This document shows positions 8,433-15,348 of a stretch of DNA of 38,638 nucleotides, piece by piece. A program made the translations under genes and the position numbers. This stretch comes from Acidobacteriota bacterium (GTDB lineage: Bacteria; Acidobacteriota; Terriglobia; Terriglobales; Acidobacteriaceae): assembly GCA_003225455.1 (NCBI GenBank), contig QIAB01000037.1, positions 1 to 38,638 of the forward strand, given 5' to 3'. The stretch's first letter is position 1. Each line of letters opens with the position of its first letter. The notes under the pieces were generated by a model, which ran no database searches, had not been told where the DNA came from, and saw nothing but the letters and a program-made list of their open reading frames with translations.

Positions 8433-9624
8433 GCCGCGCTGCCAAAGCTGTGCCGTTATTTGCGGAGGTGAAGAGGTAAGGTGGTTGGTAGATCTCCATG
8501 TTCTGCTCGTACGTGCCACGTTGCGGATTCCCTCCCGCCAGCCACACAGTCGCATCGGGGAGCAGCAGGGCTACCGAGTGATAGAGACGCGCGTAGGCGT
8601 TTGCTCCTGCTGACCCAACACCGGCAGCGTTTGCATCAAACAGATCCGCGTTTAAGCTCGCTGTAGCTATGTCTTCATCGTTGTATGAGCCGCCCACGGC
8701 TAGAACCTGGCCAGTCGGCAGAATGACGGCATTCATTTCGATCCTTGGTTGCGACATGCTCGGTCCATAGTTCCACGCCGGAGTCGGCGCGCCCAGATCG
8801 ATGACCTCTGTGCTCTGAGTCGACGGGCCTCCACCGCCCATGATGAACACGCGAGGATCGTAGTTGTTGGCTGGTGTGAGCGACAGCAATACGGAAGTGC
8901 CGTATGTGCGCGTGCCGCTGTAATTAGTTGTTGCAACGTTACTCCAAATCTTTGTGGATGGATCGAAAAGGCGCGACTGCGTGCCAGAACCCGAGTAGAA
9001 GACCTTACCATTGGGCAGCAAATGCATGCGTGGATAGAGTGGTGGTGTCCACGAGGCTGTAGACGCGGCACCCCATCCCGTGCCGACGGTGTAAATCTCC
9101 ACGCTCGTGTTCGTGCCGCCGGTTTCATTTAGTCCGGAAAATACCATGACCCTGCCATCGCCAAGGGTTGTTGCAGTGGGGTACCAGCGGCCGTGCGCCA
9201 TGTTTTGAGCATCCGTAAAGGTTCCGGTCGCGGGATTGAAGATCGAGGTTTTCGGCTGGCCATAAAAAGGGTCATATTTCAGCGTGCCGCCCAGAATGAA
9301 CGGGCGTCCGTCCGGCAACACGACCATGCCGTTGCAGAACATGTCCCAGGCCACCGGTTGGGTGCTGATGGTGTTGGCCTTCGGATCCCAGATGGCCGCC
9401 TGATAATTTGTGTTGCCGGCAACGTTCCCCGAGCCGGAGACCACTAACACTTTTCCAGTGTGTAAGAGGGCGACGTGCACTGGATTAATCGACATGGGGT
9501 AGGGGAGAGTGCTCCATTGCCCTTGTAAATTTGGCTGAGCCATGGATCCAGCAGTTAAAAGAAAAAAAGCGACAAGAGCGAAGGCGAAGATTTTCCCCGC
9601 GCACACAGCGAATCTGCGTTCCAT
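8257..9624 (-). CDS. Secreted kelch-repeat galactose-oxidase-like protein, N-terminal part (frameshifted)
   Basis: Start at ATG 9624, preceded by AGGTGTCTT; an ATG at 9636 is the alternative. A signal peptide covers the first 27 residues or so (ALVAFFLLTAGSMAQ). At least five kelch-type blades follow, e.g. HTGKVLVVSGSGN, LPDGRPFILGGTL, LGDGRVMVFSGLN, LPNGKVFYSGSG, LPTGQVLAVGGSYND and LLPDATVWLAGGNPQ, then the YQPPYLFTSANNGTALAARP linker to the DUF1929 cap. From there the correct continuation is in another frame; this frame runs on as nonsense (Arg/Ser-rich) to a stop at 8257. Adding one base at about 8425-8433 joins the parts into a protein of about 690 residues. Whether it is an oxidase is unclear: the Cys-Tyr cofactor residues of galactose oxidase were not identified. 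Confidence 0.8.
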   Translation of the reverse strand: MERRFAVCAGKIFAFALVAFFLLTAGSMAQPNLQGQWSTLPYPMSINPVHVALLHTGKVLVVSGSGNVAGNTNYQAAIWDPKANTISTQPVAWDMFCNGMVVLPDGRPFILGGTLKYDPFYGQPKTSIFNPATGTFTDAQNMAHGRWYPTATTLGDGRVMVFSGLNETGGTNTSVEIYTVGTGWGAASTASWTPPLYPRMHLLPNGKVFYSGSGTQSRLFDPSTKIWSNVATTNYSGTRTYGTSVLLSLTPANNYDPRVFIMGGGGPSTQSTEVIDLGAPTPAWNYGPSMSQPRIEMNAVILPTGQVLAVGGSYNDEDIATASLNADLFDANAAGVGSAGANAYARLYHSVALLLPDATVWLAGGNPQRGTYEQNMEIYQPPYLFTSANNGTALAARPSSAVRRQVFLMETRLPSRRPTQQISTLSCWCATARSRTRSIWISAWSDWHLPRVWER

Positions 9625-9935
9625 AAGACACCTCATGCAACCGAATTAGTGCTGTGGGCTTGTCGATCTCGGGGGGAGAAGAATCGAGCGCGTGTGTACG
9701 CGAAGCTCGAAGTGGCAACTAGGAGCGTTTGAGTACACGCCCGAAAATATGGCGAGACTTTATGCGGGAGTTGGCGCGCTGTCAAGATGCAGCGTGTTGC
9801 ACACAGGTCGCATAGAACTGCAACCCCGAGCATGTGGTTGCCGAGCTCCAGAATTCAGACACAACACGGTTCCGTCGCAATCTGGCGCGAGCTAACCCGC
9901 TCGCGTATATTGAACGCTTCCAAGCCCCCGCCACG

Positions 9936-10832
9936 ATGCCTGAAACGAAACAGAGACCGATTGTCATTCGCGATTTAGAAGGCTTTGAAGATCTGCAAAA
10001 AGCCGAAGCTGTAGAGAGGGAAGTCTGGACTCTGGCTGATCGCGACGCACTGCCTATGACAATGGCCGTAGCCACCAAAGCCGCCGGGAGCATTTGGATC
10101 GGCGCCTTCGACGGCAATGAGATGGCCGGATTTGCCTTTGGCTTTCTCGGCATCGAGAACGGGCACCTGATGCTGCACTCTCACATGCTCGCGGTACGCG
10201 AGCCGTATCGGGATCTAGACGTTGGTCACAAACTTAAGCTGGCGCAGCGCGACCGCGCCCTGGCCATGCGCCTTCAGGAGATGACCTGGACCTTTGATCC
10301 TCTGCAGAGCAAGAACGCCCACCTGAACTTCGGCAAGCTTGGCGTCATCTCGAACAGTTACAAAGTGGACTTCTACGGGCCCGAAACTTCCAGCATGTTG
10401 CACCGCAATAGCACTGACCGTCTGTGGGTCACGTGGCCGATGACGAGCCGCCGAGTCCGCGACCGGCTCGAAGGAAAGGACAACCGGCCGGAACTTCTCG
10501 ACCTGCTTTCTCGGCTCTTACCGCTTATCCAATTCAACGGCGACGGAAAACCGGTGCGGACTGATTTGGCCGCTGCACTATCCCGGCAGAGAATTGCGAT
10601 TGAAATTCCAAGCGATATTCTCGTTGTGGAGCGCAAGGACCCGGAACTGGCGCGGGAGTGGCGTTTGGCGACGCGCTGGGCATTTACCGAGGCCCTCAAA
10701 GCCGGATTCTTTGTCGCCGAGTTCTGCCTCATGGTTCGTGGCAAGCAAGGTCCGGGCGTCTACCTGCTGGAAAAGGGACTGGTCGAGGAGTACGTCCCTG
10801 AAATGGTGCGGGCGACGTCTTCTGCACGCTAG
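9936..10832 (+). CDS. GNAT-superfamily N-acetyltransferase (COG3375-like)
   Basis: Start placed at ATG 9936 (MPETKQRPIVIRDLEG), where similarity to the family begins; the frame extends upstream to 9834 without support. 298 aa, cytosolic. The first half is a GNAT fold: RDLEGFEDLQKAEAVEREVW, then SIWIGAFDGNEMAGFAFGFL as the beta-strand pair and the acetyl-CoA loop region HMLAVREPYRDLDVGHKLKL. The WTFDPLQSKNAHLNFGKLG motif is characteristic of the large GNAT variant classed in COG3375. The second half (RTDLAAALSRQRIAIEIPSD onwards) is an extra alpha/beta module. The acceptor substrate is unknown. No SD is visible; it lies 67 nt before the SdpR-type gene but has no obvious link to it. Confidence 0.8.
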   Translation: MPETKQRPIVIRDLEGFEDLQKAEAVEREVWTLADRDALPMTMAVATKAAGSIWIGAFDGNEMAGFAFGFLGIENGHLMLHSHMLAVREPYRDLDVGHKLKLAQRDRALAMRLQEMTWTFDPLQSKNAHLNFGKLGVISNSYKVDFYGPETSSMLHRNSTDRLWVTWPMTSRRVRDRLEGKDNRPELLDLLSRLLPLIQFNGDGKPVRTDLAAALSRQRIAIEIPSDILVVERKDPELAREWRLATRWAFTEALKAGFFVAEFCLMVRGKQGPGVYLLEKGLVEEYVPEMVRATSSAR

Positions 10833-10863
10833 CCTCTATTCTCCCATATATTACCTTTAGCTC

Positions 10864-10892
10864 TTGACACTATTTAGCAAAATAGCTATATT
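10864..10892 (+). promoter_or_regulatory. Near-consensus sigma70 promoter with operator in the spacer
   Basis: TTGACA (10864-10869), a 17-nt spacer, and TATATT (10887-10892). The spacer contains a perfect inverted repeat CTATTT-agca-AAATAG (10870-10885), well placed for repression by the ArsR/SdpR-type protein encoded next. The expected transcription start (10898-10900) coincides with the ATG at 10900, implying a leaderless mRNA. Confidence 0.8.
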
Positions 10893-10899
10893 GTTAATA

Positions 10900-11208
10900 A
10901 TGAAATCTATTTCCAGCGCGTTCCGCGCCCTGGCCGACCCCACCCGGCGGCAGATCCTGCAGGAGCTCAAGCCGGGAGAGCTTTCTGCCGGCGAGATCGC
11001 AGCCTGCTTTACCATCTCCGGGCCATCCATCTCGCGGCATCTCTCGATTCTGAAAAATGCCGACTTGATCTCGGAACGCCGGGAAGGGAACCGTATTTTG
11101 TATCGTCTGGAGCCTGAGCAAATCGCTCACACGCTGGGCGATTTTCTCAGTGCGGTTTGCCCCACTCAAATCGCGCGGCGTCGCCGCTGGAAGCGCAAGG
11201 AGGCATGA
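10900..11208 (+). CDS. ArsR-family transcriptional repressor, SdpR-like autorepressor
   Basis: 102 aa from ATG 10900; there is no SD and the -10 box ends 7 nt upstream, so translation is probably leaderless. The winged helix-turn-helix fills most of the protein: ISSAFRALADPTRRQILQEL, the recognition-helix region FTISGPSISRHLSILKNADL, and the wing ISERREGNRILYRLEP. This arrangement matches SdpR of Bacillus, an autorepressor in the ArsR family. No Cys pair typical of metal-sensing ArsR proteins is present in helix 3, so a metal inducer is unlikely. The operator in its own promoter fits autoregulation. The stop overlaps the next gene (ATGATG), so the three genes to 12585 probably form one operon. 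No SdpI-type immunity gene is adjacent. Confidence 0.85.
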   Translation: MKSISSAFRALADPTRRQILQELKPGELSAGEIAACFTISGPSISRHLSILKNADLISERREGNRILYRLEPEQIAHTLGDFLSAVCPTQIARRRRWKRKEA

Positions 11209-12164
11209 TGAAGATCGCAATCACCGGAGCATCGGGTTTCGTGGGCAGACATCTGGCGCGGCAATTGGCGTCGGAGGGCCACGAGTTGGTTCTGCTGGCC
11301 CGTGGTGTAGATCGACGCGATCCAACTGCAATTGATATTCCGAGCGCACGCTTTGTGCCGGCGGCGCTTTGTGATCCTGGAGCGATCGAGCAAGCCTTTG
11401 CTGGATGCTATGCCGTCGCGCACTGCGCCGGAATCAACCGTGAAATTGGGCGCCAGACATTTCAAACGGTGCATATCGCGGGCACCCGCAACGTCGTTGA
11501 AGCCGCTCGCCGTGTAGGAGTCAAGAAGATCGCGCTCATGAGCTTCCTGCGGGCGCGGCCAAACTGTGGTTCGCCATATCACGAATCGAAATGGGCAGCC
11601 GAAGAGATCATTCGTAACTCCGGCCTCGACTACACGATTGTGAAGGCCGGAATGATCTACGGGCGCGGCGATCACATGCTCGATCATCTTAGCCATTCGC
11701 TCCACACTCTCCCTTTTTTCGCTACGGTGGGATTCAAAGAAAAACCGATACGCCCGCTGGCTATAGATGACCTGGTTCGCATTTTGCGAGCTGCTTTAGT
11801 TGACGCACGGCTGAACCGGCAAACGGTACCCGTGACCGGAGCGGAGCAACTGAACCTAAGCGAGGCTGCACGCCGCGTGGCCGGCGCCACGAGCCGACGG
11901 ATTTTGATCCTACCCGCTCCGGTTTGGTTCCACTTTGTGCTGGCACAGATTTTCGAATTCAGTATGACGATTCCCCTGGTCGCGAAAGCCCAGGTCCGCA
12001 TCTTGTCAGAAGGGGTTGTCGAGCCAGCGACATCTTGCGACCCGCTCCCGCCCGACCTCACGCCGACGCGTAGATTCACCGAAGAACAGATTCGCCAGGG
12101 ACTGCCCGAACCAGGGCCGTTCAGCCTTGCCGACTTGCGCTGCTGCGCCTCGTATGGAAAGTGA
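11208..12164 (+). CDS. NAD(P)-dependent epimerase/dehydratase-like protein (atypical SDR)
   Basis: Start at the second ATG of ATGATG (11208), because the SD AAGGAGG ends 4 nt before it; the first ATG (11205) would be only one base from the SD. 318 aa. An N-terminal Rossmann fold carries GASGFVGRHLA (GxxGxxG, residues 7-17). A later YHESKWAAEEII segment contains the Y-x3-K pair, and the following region (YTIVKAGMIYGRGDHMLDHL) resembles complex-I NDUFA9-type/YbjT atypical SDRs. These often bind NADPH without known catalysis and some help quinone or lipid metabolism. The C-terminal 60 residues are hydrophobic then acidic (LPAPVWFHFVLAQIFEF). It lies between a repressor and a DCC protein, translationally coupled upstream. 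Confidence 0.85.
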   Translation: MKIAITGASGFVGRHLARQLASEGHELVLLARGVDRRDPTAIDIPSARFVPAALCDPGAIEQAFAGCYAVAHCAGINREIGRQTFQTVHIAGTRNVVEAARRVGVKKIALMSFLRARPNCGSPYHESKWAAEEIIRNSGLDYTIVKAGMIYGRGDHMLDHLSHSLHTLPFFATVGFKEKPIRPLAIDDLVRILRAALVDARLNRQTVPVTGAEQLNLSEAARRVAGATSRRILILPAPVWFHFVLAQIFEFSMTIPLVAKAQVRILSEGVVEPATSCDPLPPDLTPTRRFTEEQIRQGLPEPGPFSLADLRCCASYGK

Positions 12165-12585
12165 GCATTCGAACCCGATCATTTTTTATGACGGCGTTTG
12201 TGGGCTGTGCAATCGTCTGGTGCGATTCGTGTTGAAGCACGACTCCAGAGCCAAATTTCGTTTTGCTTCTTTGCAAAGCCAGCTTGCGGCTACCGTACTG
12301 CGGCAACACCGGGTTAACCCGGATGATCTCGACACCATGTACCTAGTGTCAGACTACCAACAGTCAACCGAGCGACTGGCCTCGCGTTCGGACGCGGTGA
12401 TCTTGATTTTGCGAGGCTTGGGCGGATTTTGGCGCACGTTGGCAGCCCTGTTTGGACTCGCTCCGCATGGCCTGCGTGATTGGTCCTACAACCTGATCGC
12501 CCGGAATCGCTACCGCATCTTCGGAAAATACGAAAGCTGCATGCTGCCTGAAGAAAAATATCGGCATAGGTTCCTTGATATATGA
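12154..12585 (+). CDS. DCC-family thiol-disulfide oxidoreductase-like protein (DUF393)
   Basis: The ATG at 12154 starts 11 nt inside the preceding gene, indicating coupling. 143 aa. The N-terminus holds the signature YDGVCGLCNRLVRFVLKHD, i.e. the D-x-x-C-x-x-C motif that names the family (a thioredoxin-like fold with a CxxC pair). Further family features are RFASLQSQ, the middle strand TMYLVSDYQ, the hydrophobic LGGFWRTLAALF and the final NRYRIFGKYESCMLPEEKYRHRFLD. Partners and substrates are unknown. DCC proteins are commonly next to SDR-type or membrane proteins, consistent with the position here at the end of the repressor-led operon. Confidence 0.9.
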   Translation: MESEHSNPIIFYDGVCGLCNRLVRFVLKHDSRAKFRFASLQSQLAATVLRQHRVNPDDLDTMYLVSDYQQSTERLASRSDAVILILRGLGGFWRTLAALFGLAPHGLRDWSYNLIARNRYRIFGKYESCMLPEEKYRHRFLDI

Positions 12586-12660
12586 GGAGAGTGGGCGGTA
12601 TCTCCTGTGCTGTCCAGCAGGCTGCGGAAAAGTCGGGATTGAGGCGATTCGCCGCCCTCA

Positions 12661-12712
12661 GGGGCTAAAGCCTCACTGATTTTGCGCGACTTACGCGGCG
12701 CTGAAGCGCCGC
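12661..12712. repeat. REP-like paired hairpins (GGGGCTAAAGCCTC and GCGGCGCTGAAGCGCCGC)
   Basis: Two compact hairpins lie in the gap between genes: GGGGC-TAAA-GCCTC (12661-12674, 5 bp with one G-T) and a perfect GCGGCGC-TGAA-GCGCCGC (12695-12712, 7 bp), followed by TCTACCAC. Motifs of the type GGGGCTAAAGCCCC and CGGCACTGAAGTGCCG followed by CTACC are known as dispersed intergenic repeats in Acidobacteriota. Only this copy is in the window. It may also serve as a terminator for the operon ending at 12585. Confidence 0.55.
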
Positions 12713-12772
12713 TCTACCACAGCGCAACAGGCTTTCGTGAGTTTTTCGGCAGCCTGCTAGTAATATGCTTCC

Positions 12773-13279
12773 ATGCAGAGCAACATTTTGAAAATGTTGG
12801 TCGTGGCAGGCACCGTATTTCTGGGCGCAGGTTTGTTAACGGTGCAAGCCGCGCCGCAATCCAAAACCCCGCCGCAGCCCGTGGAAGATTACTCCGGAAT
12901 GTATAGCTTCCTGCAGGACGGTGAATTCGTGCAGGTCACGGTTGAGGACCAAGGCCGGGTGACCGGATTCGTCTCTCGCTATGGCGACCTGGAAAGCGAT
13001 CGCGGCGCATTTCTCGATCAGTTCTTCAAGCAGGGCAAGCTGGATGGCAAAAAATTGAGTTTCACAACCGAAACCGTTCACGGCGTATGGTACGAATTCA
13101 AAGGAACTGTCGAACGCGGATCAGGAAAGAATCAAGGAGACGAGGCGTACTACCTCCTCAAGGGTACATTGATCCAATACAACACAGACGCAGGCAAGAA
13201 AACCTCATCGAAGTTAAGGGAAGTGGCCTTCAAGTCCTTCCCCCAAGACGCGGCTCCTGCGCACGAGAAGCAGGATTGA
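12773..13279 (+). CDS. Secreted conserved hypothetical protein (168 aa)
   Basis: ATG 12773 (an ATG 7 codons later is the alternative). A signal peptide runs to about residue 26 (LVVAGTVFLGAGLLTVQAA). The mature part is a small beta-rich domain: YSGMYSFLQDGEFVQVTVED, GRVTGFVSRYGDLESDRGAF, LSFTTETVHGVWYEFKGTVE, YYLLKGTLIQYN. The pattern of paired strands suggests a lipocalin-like or barrel fold, but I do not recognise a named family. The genomic position in front of a sensor kinase is about 100 nt apart and not obviously an operon. Function unknown. Confidence 0.75.
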   Translation: MQSNILKMLVVAGTVFLGAGLLTVQAAPQSKTPPQPVEDYSGMYSFLQDGEFVQVTVEDQGRVTGFVSRYGDLESDRGAFLDQFFKQGKLDGKKLSFTTETVHGVWYEFKGTVERGSGKNQGDEAYYLLKGTLIQYNTDAGKKTSSKLREVAFKSFPQDAAPAHEKQD

Positions 13280-13385
13280 ATACTGGAAATGTCGTTAGTT
13301 GTGCTGTGGCACGCTAAGGACTAAGGGCCGAAGACCAACGACGCGTCAATGGAACTCCCGCCACCTCACGTTGTATTCTCGGGGC

Positions 13386-14729
13386 ATGGCACGCTCCGTC
13401 TGGCCTCGCGGGTCGCCGACACCAGCGCTAATCTTGGGGCTTATCATCACCTTGGCCGCGGTGGTAGCCTACTCGGCGTACATTACTCGGCAAATCTCCG
13501 GCCTCCGCGAATTGCAGAATAATCTGGTTGCGCGCAATCGCAAGGACTCACTGCAACTCCTGCGAATTCAAAATGACATAAACCAGCTGGGCCTCGCCAT
13601 GCGCGACATGCTGGCCAATGACGAGCCGTATCCGTTGACGGCTTGGTCAGCGCAGTTTCAACGGATCCACGCAGATTTGACCGATGCGCTAAAGCAAGAG
13701 CAGCAAGTTGCGGTCGCAGATAGAACTCCCGAGCAGCGGCAGTACCTGGGAAACTCACTGGCGCAGTTTTGGGATGCCGTCGATCGCACTTTTGCTCTCG
13801 CCGGCGAAGGCAAGCAATCGGAAGCGCGAACCCAGATTCAAATTTCGTTGCAGGCGCGTCAGGAGGCGCTGACCACAGCCGTGGCGCGGCTTCTGGTTCA
13901 AAATAACGAAGCCGAAGAGCAGGCCGCGCAGCGCATAGCCGAAATCTACGATCGCGTTCAGCGGCAGGTTTACGTCTTTCTTGTCGCGACATTAATCGCG
14001 ATTTTGCTCACCAGCCTTTATTTGATCCGCTCAAACCGACAGCTATTTGCCCGCCTGGCCACTCTTTCCGAACAGCGCAGCGAGCTGGCGCAGAAGTTGA
14101 TCTCGACTCAGGAATCCACGCTGCGCCATATTTCCCGCGAGTTGCATGATGAGTTTGGGCAAATCCTAACCGCAGTCGGAGCCATGCTTAGCCGGGCGGG
14201 CAATCAGGCACCCGAAGGCTCCAAGCTGCGCGCCGAGTTGCGTGAAGTCTGCGAAATCGCGCAAAGTACTTTGGAGAAAGTGCGCAGCCTGTCGCAAGCG
14301 CTGCATCCCGTGATGCTCGACGAGACCGGCCTTGAGACCACGCTTGACTGGTATTTGCCCGTTGTAGAAAGGCAGGCGGGCATTCACATATGCTATGAAA
14401 AAAGCGGAACTCCCTTTCCGGTGGACGGCAATGCGGCCATTCATCTTTATCGCGTTGTGCAGGAAGCTTTAAATAATGTCACACGCCATTCCGGGGCCGG
14501 GAAGGCCTGGGTGCGCCTGAAATTTCTACCGAAGAATCTTCAGCTCGAAGTCGAGGATCATGGCACAGGCTTCGTGGCACAGGGGACGAAGCAGGGAATT
14601 GGTCTAATAGCCATGCGTGAACGTGCCGAGTTACTGGGTGGAGTCCTCGAATTCACGCAACCGGCGGAGGGCGGAACTTTGGTTCGGTTGCAGGTTCTCC
14701 GGGAGAAACTGGATTCCCATGCGGGATAA
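13386..14729 (+). CDS. Membrane sensor histidine kinase, NarX/LiaS type (HisKA_3)
   Basis: ATG 13386 gives 447 aa; the frame extends to 13299 without a signal-like start. TM1 covers about residues 13-33. A helical periplasmic domain (35-193) has no recognisable ligand fold, and TM2 lies at about 196-214. A short coiled linker leads to HisKA_3 with the phospho-acceptor H254 in RHISRELHDEFGQ. The HATPase region contains VVQEALNNVTRHSGAG (N box), VEDHGTGF (G1) and GIGLIAMRERAELLGG (G2). This kinase phosphorylates the response regulator encoded next; the start of that gene overlaps the kinase stop by 11 nt. The stimulus is unknown. The output is presumably linked to the CRTAC1-type protein encoded third. 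Confidence 0.95.
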   Translation: MARSVWPRGSPTPALILGLIITLAAVVAYSAYITRQISGLRELQNNLVARNRKDSLQLLRIQNDINQLGLAMRDMLANDEPYPLTAWSAQFQRIHADLTDALKQEQQVAVADRTPEQRQYLGNSLAQFWDAVDRTFALAGEGKQSEARTQIQISLQARQEALTTAVARLLVQNNEAEEQAAQRIAEIYDRVQRQVYVFLVATLIAILLTSLYLIRSNRQLFARLATLSEQRSELAQKLISTQESTLRHISRELHDEFGQILTAVGAMLSRAGNQAPEGSKLRAELREVCEIAQSTLEKVRSLSQALHPVMLDETGLETTLDWYLPVVERQAGIHICYEKSGTPFPVDGNAAIHLYRVVQEALNNVTRHSGAGKAWVRLKFLPKNLQLEVEDHGTGFVAQGTKQGIGLIAMRERAELLGGVLEFTQPAEGGTLVRLQVLREKLDSHAG

Positions 14730-15348
14730 AATCACGGTTTTGCTGGTCGACGATCATAGCCTCGTACGGCGCGGCTTCCGTCGCATTTTGGAGGATGAAC
14801 CGGACATCGCTGTGGTGGGTGAGGCGGCCGATGGTCCAGACGCTATCCGCTTGGCGCAAGAGCTACACGCGCGCGTAATCGTAATGGATTGCGCCATGCC
14901 GCGCATGAACGGGCTGCAGGCGACCCGAAAAATTCTGCAAAGAGATCCCCAAGCGCTCGTGCTAATGCTGAGCATGCATCCTGAGGACACATTGGTCCGC
15001 CAGGCACTGGAAGCTGGTGCTCGCGGGTACATTCTGAAGAACGCAGTAGATCTGGAGTTGGGCGCGGCGATTCGCCGGGTGGCCGCTGGCGAGATGGTTC
15101 TCGATCCCCAGCTTCAACGGCCGGCGGCGCTCAAGGGAGAACGCAGCGCAGGGCTAACGCAACGCGAGCTGGAAATTTTGCAAATGATTGTCGCCGGCAA
15201 GTCAGCCAAAGAGATTGCTTCTGTGCTTGACCTGAGCGTCAACACGGTTTCCGTACATCGCGCCAACATCATGGATGCGCTGGGAATTCACAAAACCGCC
15301 GAATTGGTCGTGTATGCCATCCGCAACGGATTGGTAAACCTGCCGTGA
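14719..15348 (+). CDS. NarL/FixJ-family response regulator
   Basis: ATG 14719 overlaps the kinase stop by 11 nt, indicating translational coupling. 209 aa. The receiver domain (about 1-125) carries the acidic pocket D11-D12, phospho-acceptor D57 in VIVMDCAMPRMNG and K107 in YILKNAV. The LuxR-type HTH (about 145-205) reads LTQRELEILQMIVAGKSAKE, then LSVNTVSVHRANIMDALGIH. Together with the kinase it forms a complete two-component system controlling transcription. Targets are not visible in the sequence; its own operon is the first candidate. The stop TGA is shared with the GTG start of the next gene. Confidence 0.95.
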   Translation: MRDKITVLLVDDHSLVRRGFRRILEDEPDIAVVGEAADGPDAIRLAQELHARVIVMDCAMPRMNGLQATRKILQRDPQALVLMLSMHPEDTLVRQALEAGARGYILKNAVDLELGAAIRRVAAGEMVLDPQLQRPAALKGERSAGLTQRELEILQMIVAGKSAKEIASVLDLSVNTVSVHRANIMDALGIHKTAELVVYAIRNGLVNLP

